Below are positions 16,186 to 23,792 of a DNA stretch of 34,059 bases, one piece after another. Position 1 is the stretch's first letter, and every line of letters starts with the position of its first letter. The position numbers were made by a program, and so were the translations under genes. Source of the DNA: Pseudomonadales bacterium (GTDB taxonomy: Bacteria > Pseudomonadota > Gammaproteobacteria > Pseudomonadales > Azotimanducaceae); assembly GCA_016779585.1 (NCBI GenBank), contig JADHNI010000039.1:1-34059 (forward strand), in the 5' to 3' direction. A model generated the notes under the pieces. That model made no database searches, was not told where the DNA came from, and was given only the letters and a program-made list of their open reading frames with translations.

Positions 16186-16652
16186 GAACCACGATTAACC
16201 ATGCGCTGGATCTGCTCGAGGAAGACGAGCACCTGCACTCGCGGGACAATGCGGTGGAAATCATCCGGGTCATACGCCGCGTGCAGACCGATTACCTCGA
16301 AATTTTCGAGATGGCACTCTAGCTGCTGGTCCAGGACCGCAACGAAGAATGCCAGCAATACCTGAATGCAGAGCGGAGCAAACTCGACAGCACCAAGGAA
16401 CGCATTGGCCAGATGATTGGCAGCGACGATCGCTGGCACGATGACTTTCATCGTCTGGCGATAGAGTACCTGTATACCCGCGCCCGGCTCGTCGACGAAA
16501 TCAGGATGTTCCCCGACATAGCACTGGAACTGCTGGAACGACTCACGCTGGACCAGAGCCTTGCAGAAACGATCACGTACCTTGAGAACGCCATGACAGG
16601 AAAGAGAAACCTGTTTAATGCGCTGCTGAATTCATTGCAGGACGATTCTTAA
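16182..16652 (+). pseudogene. Hypothetical alpha-helical protein interrupted by an in-frame TAG
   Basis: Reading from the ATG at 16182, which overlaps the upstream stop as ATGA and has CGGAG upstream, gives 46 residues ending EIFEMAL. There is then a TAG at 16320-16322, followed by 109 more codons in the same frame to the TAA at 16650-16652. Both halves have the same style: helical, charged and without low complexity, continuing LLVQDRNEECQQYL. A single CAG-to-TAG change would explain the break. The family is not recognised. Alternatives are a sequencing error, real readthrough, or a short 46-residue protein plus an internal start at the ATG at 16413, which has no ribosome site. Confidence 0.65.
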
Positions 16653-16682
16653 CTTACAGACCAGTACAACCGGAGAAAAACC

Positions 16683-17153
16683 ATGTCACGAAGAGACCAG
16701 ATCAAAATGACCGACGATGAAATTGCAGATTACCTGCGTTCGTCCCGGACCATCATTCTTGTCTCCAACGGCAAGGACGGTTTTCCCCACCCCATGCCCA
16801 TGTGGTACTGCGTGGATGATGACAACACCATCTACATGACGACTTTCCGCAAGAGCCAGAAGATCAACAACCTGAAACGCGACCCAAAGGTGGCTCTGCT
16901 GGTGGAATCGGGTGATGCCTACCCGGAGTTAAAGAGCGTGTTGATCTACACGGAAGTGGAGCTGCTGGATGACGTCGAGGCGACACGCGACATCCTGTTT
17001 AACATCTCGGTACAGCGTGGAGACCTGCAGTCAGATGCCGCCGAATCCGTGCGCGAAGGCATGATGAACACGGCAGCCAAGCGCATCGGTATGAAGTTCA
17101 CTCCGAACAGGATCATCACCTGGGATCACTCGAAGCTCGGTGGGACCTACTAA
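16683..17153 (+). CDS. PPOX-class (pyridoxamine 5'-phosphate oxidase-like) flavin-binding protein
   Basis: A 156-residue split-barrel protein of the pyridoxamine phosphate oxidase-like superfamily, which binds FMN or F420. The pattern is typical: a helix ending EIADYLRSSRTIILVSNGKDGFPHPMPMWY, then IYMTTFRKSQKINNLKRDPKVALLVE around residues 55-80. GGAGA lies just before the ATG. It begins 30 bases after the interrupted gene on the same strand and may share its transcript. It could be a flavin reductase or a small-molecule reductase; the exact activity is unknown. It converges with the cupin gene 11 bases later. Confidence 0.87.
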   Translation: MSRRDQIKMTDDEIADYLRSSRTIILVSNGKDGFPHPMPMWYCVDDDNTIYMTTFRKSQKINNLKRDPKVALLVESGDAYPELKSVLIYTEVELLDDVEATRDILFNISVQRGDLQSDAAESVREGMMNTAAKRIGMKFTPNRIITWDHSKLGGTY

Positions 17154-17164
17154 CCACCAGTTCC

Positions 17165-17515
17165 TCAGCGAGGCAGATCGGCAGGAACCTCCGGGCGAAA
17201 CGCAGCGGCGGCTTCGGCACTCTCAAATCCCACGACATACCTGGCAGGAATCGGGCATCTCGCAGCGTGCAGGGTTTCCGCAGGAATGCTGATGATGTCA
17301 CCTGGACCCGCCATAAGATCAGCATCGGCCTCAACGTCACGCGTTTCAAAGGAGCCTTCCAGCACGTAGATCTTAAGACTGGTCTTGTGCCAGTGAACAT
17401 CTTCCAGATCGCCCATACCCATGGCGCCTTCCCGGGCAAAGAGACCTTGAGACTCTACTTCTGCGATAGCATCGCTTTTGTCTCCAAAGTCCCCTTTGGT
17501 AATCGTAACGCCCAT
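17165..17515 (-). CDS. Small cupin-domain protein
   Basis: A 116-residue single-domain cupin. The first metal-binding motif is represented by HWHKTSLKIYVLEGSFE (about residues 45-61) and the second by GDIISIPAETLHAA. Several histidines are available to bind a metal. The ATG at 17513-17515 is chosen because it starts four bases after the acyl-CoA synthetase stop; longer versions of the frame reach into that gene. It probably shares the synthetase transcript. Small cupins of this kind can be dioxygenases, isomerases or binding proteins, and the role here is not defined. Confidence 0.82.
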   Translation of the reverse strand: MGVTITKGDFGDKSDAIAEVESQGLFAREGAMGMGDLEDVHWHKTSLKIYVLEGSFETRDVEADADLMAGPGDIISIPAETLHAARCPIPARYVVGFESAEAAAAFRPEVPADLPR

Positions 17516-17519
17516 ACGC

Positions 17520-19055
17520 TTACAGCAGCCTCGTCTTGTGACCTTCCCAGTAACGATCCCGGAGCAGGCGCTTATAAAGCTTGCCGGTCGGGTGCCTCGG
17601 CAGTTCCTTCTCGAAATCCACGGAGCGAGGACACTTGATGTGTGAAATATGCTCGCGGCAGAAATCAATCAGCTCCGCTTCGAAGCCAGGGCCGACATCA
17701 TCCCAGTTCTTGGGCTGGACCACGGCTTTCACTTCTTCACCAAATTCCTCGTTCGGTACGCCGAATACCGCCACGTCCATCACCTTGGGATGGGTCACCA
17801 GCAGGTTCTCCGTTTCCTGGGGATAGATGTTCACACCACCGGAGATAATCATGAAACTCTTGCGGTCGGTGAGGTACAGGTAACCGTCTTCATCGAGATA
17901 GCCCACATCACCCAGCGTCGACCAGCCCCTGGGGTGCCGGGACTCGTCGGTTTTATCCTTGTCATTGAAGTATTCAAACTCACCGCCACCTTCAAAGTAG
18001 ATGGTGCCGGATTCACCCTGCGGCACTTCTTCACCGTCTTCGCCAACGATATGCAACTGGGCTGTGAGCGGCAGGCCAACAGATCCCTTGTGCGCCAGCC
18101 ACTGCTCGGAGTTGATGGCAACGAAGCCGTTACCTTCACTGCCCGCATAATATTCGTGGATAATCGGGCCCCACCATTCGATCATCTGCTCCTTCACGGG
18201 GATCGGGCACGGTGCTGCGGCGTGGATTGCACATTGCAGCGATGATGTGTCGTACTTCGTGCGAACTTCTTCATCCAGCTTCAGCATGCGGATAAACATG
18301 GTTGGCACCCACTGGCTGTGTGTAACCTTGTATTTTTCAATCGCCTGGAGCGCACCTTCCGGGTCAAAGTGCTGCATGACCACTACACCCACACCCATGG
18401 CAAGCATGCCCATGGTGAAAGCAAGCGGCGCCGCGTGATACAGCGGTGCAGGACCAAGGTAGATGCTGTCTTCTGTTGCGCCGTAGAGCAGCGCAAAGAG
18501 GTTGGGTTCGCCTGTCTCTGCAGCATACTCACCTTCGGGCAATGGTTTCAGGACTCCCTTCGGGCGACCGGTTGTGCCACTGGAATACAGCATGGCGGTG
18601 CCGGTAGATTCATCGGATATCTTTTCGGCTGGCATGGCCGCTACCGCTTCCTCCCAAGATTCAAACCCTAGAATAACCCCATCCAGCATGTAAGACTTGT
18701 CACAGTGGTCCAGGTTCAGTTTCTCGACGACACCTTCCCGGCTCTTCGAGGTTATGAACACCTTCGCCATGCAATCCTTGACGATGTACTCAACCTCCTC
18801 TTCCTGGAGTCGGTAGGAGATGGTCGTAAAGTAGAGGCCGGAGCGCTGGGCAGCGAGGCAGATATTGAGCATCTGCGAATGGTTTTCCAGCAGAATGGCG
18901 ATATGGTCGCCCCGTTGCAGACCCAGGCTACGGAATAGCTGTGACGCCTGCATGGAAACATCGTCCATCTCCTTGAACGAGATCGTCTCACCGGTTTCAG
19001 CGATGATCACCGCTGGTTTGTCCGGGAATTTTTCTGCGAGAACACCTGGGTGCAT
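17520..19055 (-). CDS. Acyl-CoA synthetase (AMP-forming, ANL superfamily)
   Basis: A 511-residue enzyme that activates a carboxylic acid to its CoA thioester through an acyl-AMP. Motifs are SSGTTGRPKG (phosphate-binding loop, about residues 154-163), YAGSEGNG (A5), GDVGYLDEDGYLYLTDRKSFMIISGGVNIYP (hinge and A8 region, cited in part) and HPTGKLYKR with the C-terminal catalytic lysine. AGGAAG lies before the ATG. Such enzymes feed fatty, aromatic or steroid-side-chain acids into beta-oxidation, which fits the other catabolic genes. The acid is not identifiable. It is divergent from the PilZ gene across a 92-base gap holding a strong palindrome. Confidence 0.93.
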   Translation of the reverse strand: MHPGVLAEKFPDKPAVIIAETGETISFKEMDDVSMQASQLFRSLGLQRGDHIAILLENHSQMLNICLAAQRSGLYFTTISYRLQEEEVEYIVKDCMAKVFITSKSREGVVEKLNLDHCDKSYMLDGVILGFESWEEAVAAMPAEKISDESTGTAMLYSSGTTGRPKGVLKPLPEGEYAAETGEPNLFALLYGATEDSIYLGPAPLYHAAPLAFTMGMLAMGVGVVVMQHFDPEGALQAIEKYKVTHSQWVPTMFIRMLKLDEEVRTKYDTSSLQCAIHAAAPCPIPVKEQMIEWWGPIIHEYYAGSEGNGFVAINSEQWLAHKGSVGLPLTAQLHIVGEDGEEVPQGESGTIYFEGGGEFEYFNDKDKTDESRHPRGWSTLGDVGYLDEDGYLYLTDRKSFMIISGGVNIYPQETENLLVTHPKVMDVAVFGVPNEEFGEEVKAVVQPKNWDDVGPGFEAELIDFCREHISHIKCPRSVDFEKELPRHPTGKLYKRLLRDRYWEGHKTRLL

Positions 19056-19105
19056 GAATACTTCCTTCTTGAATCTGACTTAGTAGTTGCCTGTGCGAAG
19101 ATAAC

Positions 19106-19126
19106 ATGCTCGAATCCTTCGAGCAT
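19106..19126. promoter_or_regulatory. Perfect 9-3-9 palindrome between acyl-CoA synthetase and PilZ genes
   Basis: ATGCTCGAA at 19106-19114 and TTCGAGCAT at 19118-19126 are exact inverse complements with TCC between. This lies in the middle of a short divergent intergenic region, about 50 bases upstream of the synthetase start. That position suits an operator for a dimeric repressor such as a TetR-type protein. No T-run follows on either strand, so a terminator is unlikely. Confidence 0.45.
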
Positions 19127-19147
19127 TAACTCCAGGGCCCCCATCCC

Positions 19148-19519
19148 ATGATTAATCGGACCGAGGAAAAGCGTCGCTACAAGCGTTACGAAAACCACTC
19201 ACTTAGTGTCGACATATCCCGCCCTGGCATTCGTGGGCTGATCAGGCCTAATCCCAACGCCGAATGCATGAATTTTTCACGCACGGGTATGCAGTTTGAC
19301 TGCCCCCAGAAGCTGGAACCCGGTGAGAAGCTGCTGATCGATATAGAAGTTGATGACATCGACTTGAACGACCTGAAGGCTGAGGTAATCTCGCGGCAGC
19401 AGGCTTCTTCCGGAGAATGGTGCCATGGCGTAAGGTTCTGCCTGGAGGATGTGAAAAAGGATGAGGTTTTTCGGGCGCTGCTGCAGATCGAAGATCGGCT
19501 GAAGAGTATTTCTACATAA
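19148..19519 (+). CDS. PilZ domain protein (candidate cyclic-di-GMP receptor)
   Basis: A 123-residue single PilZ domain. The arginine motif is RRYKR at residues 9-13 (RxxxR), and the second motif is NFSRTG near residue 41, a variant of [D/N]xSxxG. Both are needed for cyclic-di-GMP binding, so it probably binds the messenger and controls a motility, adhesion or secretion target. The end, EVFRALLQIEDRLKS, forms a helix usual for stand-alone PilZ proteins. It is transcribed alone between two divergent or convergent catabolic genes, and no target is evident. Confidence 0.88.
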   Translation: MINRTEEKRRYKRYENHSLSVDISRPGIRGLIRPNPNAECMNFSRTGMQFDCPQKLEPGEKLLIDIEVDDIDLNDLKAEVISRQQASSGEWCHGVRFCLEDVKKDEVFRALLQIEDRLKSIST

Positions 19520-19612
19520 TATGGCTAGTAGCCCCGACGGGCTCGCGAGCAGTTATTAAAGATCCTTACCTTGGCCGGTGTTGTGCCCGCGGGCGCTTCA
19601 CCTCCGTGCTTT

Positions 19613-20395
19613 TTAGACTGCCGTATAACCGCCATCAATCACCAGCTCACTGCCCGTCATGAAGCTGGATTCCTCTGAAGACAGGAACAGCACACCATTC
19701 GCAATATCCTCGGGAATGCCAAGGCGACCAATCGGGTGCTTTTCTATCAGCATCCGCCGGAGATCGTCCTCCGTCGCTAAATCTTCCACGAACTGCACGA
19801 TGTTTCGCACCATGGGGGTCCAGATATAGCCGGGATGTATGGAATTGCACCGGATGTTATAGCCGTTGGCGCCGCAATAAGCCGCAACTGACTTGGTCAG
19901 CAACCGTACTCCCCCCTTGGAAGCGTTGTAAGCCGCACCAGCGCCGCCAACAATGCCCATGATCGAAGAAATGTTGATGATCGAACCACCGCCTGACACT
20001 TTCATGGCTTTTATGGCCTCCTGGCAGCCGATGAAGACAGCATCCAGGTTGATATCCATGACCCGTTTCCAGTCTTCGAAGGCGACATCCTCCATGGGAC
20101 CGCCTCCGGTACCTGAGATACCAGCATTGTTTACGAGGATATCCAGGTCACCAAATTCACTGGTGGTCGCTGCAACAACCTCCTGCCAACGACCTTGCTC
20201 CGTGACGTTGTGTTCAAGCGAGATAGCTTTACCACCTCGTTGGCGAATGACGTTCGCGGTCTGTTCTGCCGCCTCAGCGTTCACGTCAGTTACGACAATT
20301 GCAGCACCTTCTCGGGCTAACAGTTCACTTGAGGCTGCGCCGAGTCCGCTGCCTCCTCCTGTCACAATTGCTGTCTTGTTTTCGACCCTGGCCAT
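19613..20395 (-). CDS. SDR-family oxidoreductase (glucose/hydroxysteroid dehydrogenase-like)
   Basis: A 260-residue classical SDR with TGGGSGLGAA (residues 12-21), VTDVN (acidic residue after strand 2, favouring NAD), NNAGIS, ISSIMGIVGG, YNASK and a PGYIWTPM loop. It resembles cyclohexanol, hydroxysteroid and glucose dehydrogenases, which cannot be told apart from sequence alone. GGGAG lies before the ATG. It is a single gene on the minus strand, and its promoter shares the 503-base intergenic region with the ribonucleotide reductase operon. Confidence 0.92.
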   Translation of the reverse strand: MARVENKTAIVTGGGSGLGAASSELLAREGAAIVVTDVNAEAAEQTANVIRQRGGKAISLEHNVTEQGRWQEVVAATTSEFGDLDILVNNAGISGTGGGPMEDVAFEDWKRVMDINLDAVFIGCQEAIKAMKVSGGGSIINISSIMGIVGGAGAAYNASKGGVRLLTKSVAAYCGANGYNIRCNSIHPGYIWTPMVRNIVQFVEDLATEDDLRRMLIEKHPIGRLGIPEDIANGVLFLSSEESSFMTGSELVIDGGYTAV

Positions 20396-20555
20396 CTTTA
20401 CTCCCTCAGAGCTGTCTTTGTTTACGTGATCTTAACGGCTTTCCTGCATGAAATTCACACTGCAAAGGGTTCCTGGAGCAGTTGAAACGGTAAAGCATTT
20501 TGCAAGACCTGACCCTAAATTCTCCACTATTTCTCCATTGTCCAAAACACGAAAA

Positions 20556-20604
20556 ACAACAATATGTTGTGTTTGATGAACCCCTGCGGCACAATATCTG
20601 GCCG
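20556..20604 (+). promoter_or_regulatory. Pair of NrdR-like boxes upstream of nrdJa
   Basis: Box 1 is centred on CAATATGTTG (20560-20569) inside the palindrome ACAACAATATGTTGT. Box 2 has CAATATCTGG (20592-20601). Their AATAT cores start at 20561 and 20593, 32 bp or three helical turns apart, which is the usual arrangement for the ribonucleotide reductase repressor NrdR. A weak promoter (TTGTGT at 20567-20572, 17 bp, CACAAT at 20590-20595) would lie inside the boxes, allowing direct repression. The call rests on core matches, spacing and the downstream gene. Confidence 0.65.
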
Positions 20605-20882
20605 TTGCCTGTTAAAGATCTGTGAGTTTCCCGTTAAGAAAACACGGGGGAAAAGCGTTGAAAAGCTGTGGATAAGCAGTAGAAAACGCGGTCCGGAGAC
20701 TATCAGAACCTGTTGATAGTTTGTGTACAAACTGTGGCAAACAGTAGCAACAAAAAGTAGCCAAAAATTGTGGCAATAAGTGTCGGGGGATGCGCAGTCA
20801 AGGCGCCCTGCCCCCTCAAGAAAGTAAAAGCAACAACAACGACGAATTTAGAGATAACTCTGGTGTGCGTGACTGACGCACA
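20605..20882 (+). other. Structured untranslated leader candidate of the nrdJa operon (part of a 503-base gene-free region)
   Basis: No gene is seen between 20396 and 20898. After the NrdR boxes the sequence contains consecutive simple hairpins. They are CCCGT/ACGGG (20630-20648, extended by TTT/AAA across a GG bulge), GCGTT/AACGC (20655-20689), CTATCA/TGATAG (20700-20719), GTTTGT/ACAAAC (20719-20732), ACTGT/ACAGT (20731-20745), GGGGG/CCCCC around an inner GCGC pair (about 20785-20816), and TGTGCGT/ACGCACA (20864-20882). The last ends six bases before the AAAGGAG ribosome site. No B12 box or other riboswitch core was recognised. Confidence 0.45.
20667..20675 (-). promoter_or_regulatory. Perfect DnaA box (TTATCCACA on the minus strand)
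   Basis: TGTGGATAA at 20667-20675 is the exact complement of the consensus DnaA box. Looser relatives, TGTGGCAAA at 20733-20741 and TGTGGCAAT at 20769-20777, follow. E. coli nrdAB is known to be controlled by DnaA boxes, so a cell-cycle link of this ribonucleotide reductase operon is plausible. A single 9-mer can occur by chance, and no origin features accompany it. Confidence 0.5.
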
Positions 20883-20898
20883 GATTTAAAGGAGACAC

Positions 20899-23061
20899 AT
20901 GGACTCAACGGCGAAAAAACCGGATCTGACAGCTATCCCCTCCAGCGTGGGCGAGATCGAATTTCAGGAAACCTCCCTCGATATCTGGGAAAACAAGTAC
21001 TGCCTCAAAAGCAAAAAAGGTGAAATGGTCGACCAGGACATGGATGCGACCTACAAACGGGTCGCCCAGGCACTCGTCGAGGTTGAGGATAAAGACAAGC
21101 AGGAAGAATGGTATGAGAAGTTCCTCTGGGCGCTTCGCCAGGGTGTGATTCCCGCGGGGCGCATTATCTCAAACGCCGGGGCCCAGGAGCACAAGCCGGC
21201 AACGTCCACGATCAACTGCACGGTTTCGGGCATCATCCATGACTCCATGGAAGACATCCTGCAGAAGAATGTTGAGGCTGGCCTCACGCTTAAAGCTGGC
21301 TGCGGTATCGGTTACGAGTTTTCTACTCTTCGACCTAAAGGGGCCTATGTTTCAGGTGCCGGGGCGTATACGTCTGGTCCGCTTTCTTTCATGGATATCT
21401 ATGACAAGACCTGTTTCACCGTGTCTTCTGCCGGAGGCAGGCGAGGGGCACAGATGGCAACTTTCGAAGTTGGTCATCCGGACGTCATGGAGTTCATCAA
21501 GGCCAAGCGCGAAGACGGTCGTTTGCGCCAGTTCAACCTGTCGCTGCTGATCACCAAAGAGTTTATGGAAGCTGTCATCGGTGACAGTGACTGGCCACTC
21601 TCCTTCCCGCTGACGGAAGCCGAGCTGGAAACTGACGAACTGGACCTGAATGACCCCGAACAAATCCTGTGGCGTGACTTCCCCGTGAAGAACAAGTACG
21701 TCACCAACGACGAGGGCCTGGTTGCCTGTCGTGTTTCCAAGGTCATCAAGGCGCGTCGCCTGTGGGACCTGATCATGGCGTCCACCTACGACTTTGCTGA
21801 GCCGGGTTTCATCCTGATCGACAAGGTCAACGAGATGAACAACAACTGGTTCTGCGAAGACATCCGCGCCACCAACCCCTGCGGCGAGCAGCCCCTGCCG
21901 CCTTACGGCAGCTGCCTGCTGGGTTCTGTAAATCTCTGCCGATTTGTACAGAAACCGTTCACCAGCGAAGCGACCTTTGACTGGGAAACCTTCGGCAAGG
22001 CTGTATCTATTTTCACCCGCATGCTGGATAACGTGGTTGAAATCAACGGTCTGCCGCTGCCCGAACAGCAGCGTGAGATTGAGCGCAAACGTCGCCACGG
22101 GATGGGTTACCTGGGCCTCGGCTCTACCATCACCATGCTGGGTATGAGCTATGGCGATGAGAAGTCCGTGGCATTCACTGAGGAAGTAACCAAGCAGCTG
22201 GCGCTGGTTGGCTGGAAGACCGGCCTCGAACTGGCCAAGGAAAAGGGTCCGGCAGAAATCATGAATGAGAAGTTCGAAGTCACCGGCGAAATGCTGCGAC
22301 TTCGACCTGAAATGAAGGAAGACGGTTACAAGGTCGGTGACAAGATCAAAGGCAAGGTCCTGCATGCCCGGTACTCACGCTACATGCAACGTATTGCCGA
22401 GGTTGATCCCTACCTGGTAGACCAGATGGCGGAAACCGGATGCCGATTTACGCACCACAGCTCTATTGCACCCACCGGCACCATCAGCCTGTCACTGGCC
22501 AACAATGCCAGTAACGGTATTGAACCGAGTTTTGCACACCACTATTCGCGTAACGTGATTCGCGAAGGCAAGAAGAGCAAGGAGAAGGTCGACGTTTTCT
22601 CATTTGAGCTGCTGGCGTACCGCGCCATGGTGAACCCGGACGCAGAACCGTTTACGGACGATGAAGCGAAAAAACTCCCGGATTATTTCATCACGGCTGA
22701 TGACATCACACCGATCCAGCACGTGGATATACAGGCTGCTGCCCAGAAATGGATTGATTCATCCATTTCGAAGACGGCGAACGTACCCACGGAATACCCC
22801 TTTGAGGATTTCAAGGACATTTACAAGTACGCTTACGAACAGGGCCTGAAGGGTTGTACAACCTTCCGCTTCAACCCCGAAGCATTCCAGGGCGTACTGG
22901 TGAAGGAAGAAGACCTGGAAAATACTGTCTACCAGTTTGAACTGGAAGACGGTCAGGTCGTAGAAGTAAAAGGTAATGAAGAGATCGAGTACGACGGCGA
23001 GTTGCACACAGCCGCGAATCTCTTTGATGCAATGAAGGAAGGCTACTATGGCAAGTTCTGA
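20899..23061 (+). CDS. nrdJa: Class II adenosylcobalamin-dependent ribonucleotide reductase, large fragment NrdJa
   Basis: A 720-residue catalytic part of the B12-dependent ribonucleotide reductase, which makes deoxynucleotides with or without oxygen. C107 in STINCTVSG is the likely first redox cysteine. N326-P-C328-G-E330 is the radical-cysteine and glutamate block, followed by PPYGSCLLGSVNLC. SIAPTGTISL near residue 530 matches the substrate-phosphate loop. The C-terminal redox-active region is missing here and is encoded by the next gene, as in Pseudomonas NrdJa/NrdJb. AAAGGAG precedes the ATG. The gene overlaps nrdJb by 14 bases in another frame. NrdR-like boxes upstream indicate repression when deoxynucleotides are sufficient. 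Confidence 0.95.
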   Translation: MDSTAKKPDLTAIPSSVGEIEFQETSLDIWENKYCLKSKKGEMVDQDMDATYKRVAQALVEVEDKDKQEEWYEKFLWALRQGVIPAGRIISNAGAQEHKPATSTINCTVSGIIHDSMEDILQKNVEAGLTLKAGCGIGYEFSTLRPKGAYVSGAGAYTSGPLSFMDIYDKTCFTVSSAGGRRGAQMATFEVGHPDVMEFIKAKREDGRLRQFNLSLLITKEFMEAVIGDSDWPLSFPLTEAELETDELDLNDPEQILWRDFPVKNKYVTNDEGLVACRVSKVIKARRLWDLIMASTYDFAEPGFILIDKVNEMNNNWFCEDIRATNPCGEQPLPPYGSCLLGSVNLCRFVQKPFTSEATFDWETFGKAVSIFTRMLDNVVEINGLPLPEQQREIERKRRHGMGYLGLGSTITMLGMSYGDEKSVAFTEEVTKQLALVGWKTGLELAKEKGPAEIMNEKFEVTGEMLRLRPEMKEDGYKVGDKIKGKVLHARYSRYMQRIAEVDPYLVDQMAETGCRFTHHSSIAPTGTISLSLANNASNGIEPSFAHHYSRNVIREGKKSKEKVDVFSFELLAYRAMVNPDAEPFTDDEAKKLPDYFITADDITPIQHVDIQAAAQKWIDSSISKTANVPTEYPFEDFKDIYKYAYEQGLKGCTTFRFNPEAFQGVLVKEEDLENTVYQFELEDGQVVEVKGNEEIEYDGELHTAANLFDAMKEGYYGKF

Positions 23062-23776
23062 GGTAGCTGCGAAGGAAACGGAAACGAAAATGGCCATCAA
23101 GATAGACAACAAGATTGTCGGCTACTCCATCAAGAAAAAAGACGTCGTGGAGCAACCGGCGAAGCCTGAAAAGGTCGTAATGCATGAGGAGATTGCACGA
23201 CCTGACGAACTGAAAGGCTACACCTACAAGATCAAGACGCCCCTGTCTGACCATGCGATGTACATCACCATCAACAACCTGGTGCTGAATGAAGGAACGG
23301 AGCATGAACAGGAGTACCCCTTCGAGGTCTTCATCAACTCCAAGAACATGGAACAGTTCCAGTGGATCCTGGCGCTGACGCGCGTTATCTCGGCTGTATT
23401 CCGCAAGGGTGGTGACGCCGTGTTCCTGGCAGAAGAGCTGAAGCAGGTTTTCGACCCGCAGGGTGGTTACTTCAAGAAAGGTGGTCGTTTCATGCCATCT
23501 CTCGTGGCTGAAATCGGCGAGGTGCTTGAAACCCACATGAAGAAGATCGGCCTGATCCAGGACGAAGAACTCAGCGAAGCCCACAAGGCGCTGATCGCCG
23601 AGAAACGTGCGGCCCTGGAAAGCGCCAACGCTGATAACGTCGACCCCGGTGTGGCGGAAAGTACCGCTGAATACCCTCCCGGAGCGCAGCTCTGCGGCAA
23701 GTGCAACGTGACCGCGATGGTTCTCATGGACGGCTGCATGACCTGCCTGAACTGCGGCGACAGCAAGTGCGGCTAG
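23048..23776 (+). CDS. nrdJb: Class II ribonucleotide reductase C-terminal subunit NrdJb
   Basis: A 242-residue companion of NrdJa that carries the C-terminal part of the class II enzyme. Residues 60-180 resemble the barrel end (PLSDHAMYITINNLVLNE, FINSKNMEQFQWILALTR). The last 30 residues are cysteine-rich: CGKC, then CMTCLNCGDSKCG. This tail is expected to re-reduce the active site and may bind zinc. GGAAGG inside the end of nrdJa serves as ribosome site for the ATG at 23048. The 14-base overlap ensures coupled translation and balanced amounts of the two subunits. Confidence 0.93.
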   Translation: MASSEVAAKETETKMAIKIDNKIVGYSIKKKDVVEQPAKPEKVVMHEEIARPDELKGYTYKIKTPLSDHAMYITINNLVLNEGTEHEQEYPFEVFINSKNMEQFQWILALTRVISAVFRKGGDAVFLAEELKQVFDPQGGYFKKGGRFMPSLVAEIGEVLETHMKKIGLIQDEELSEAHKALIAEKRAALESANADNVDPGVAESTAEYPPGAQLCGKCNVTAMVLMDGCMTCLNCGDSKCG

Positions 23777-23792
23777 CCATCGGAACTTAACG

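Noticed and set aside
16320..16322. TAG as a pyrrolysine or other recoded amber codon
   Set aside because: No supporting genes or context are in the window; a point mutation or sequence error is simpler.
19530..19550. Terminator from AGCCC/GGGCT and the GCTCGCGAGC palindrome after the PilZ gene
   Set aside because: The stem is only five base pairs and there is no T-tract; it may be chance.
20605..20898. Classical cobalamin riboswitch upstream of nrdJa
   Set aside because: It was expected from the gene, but no B12 box or GCCACTG-type core was found by eye; only generic hairpins are present.
21352..22365. 337-codon minus-strand open frame inside nrdJa
   Set aside because: It lies antisense to a strongly conserved catalytic region and has no recognisable domain or ribosome site.
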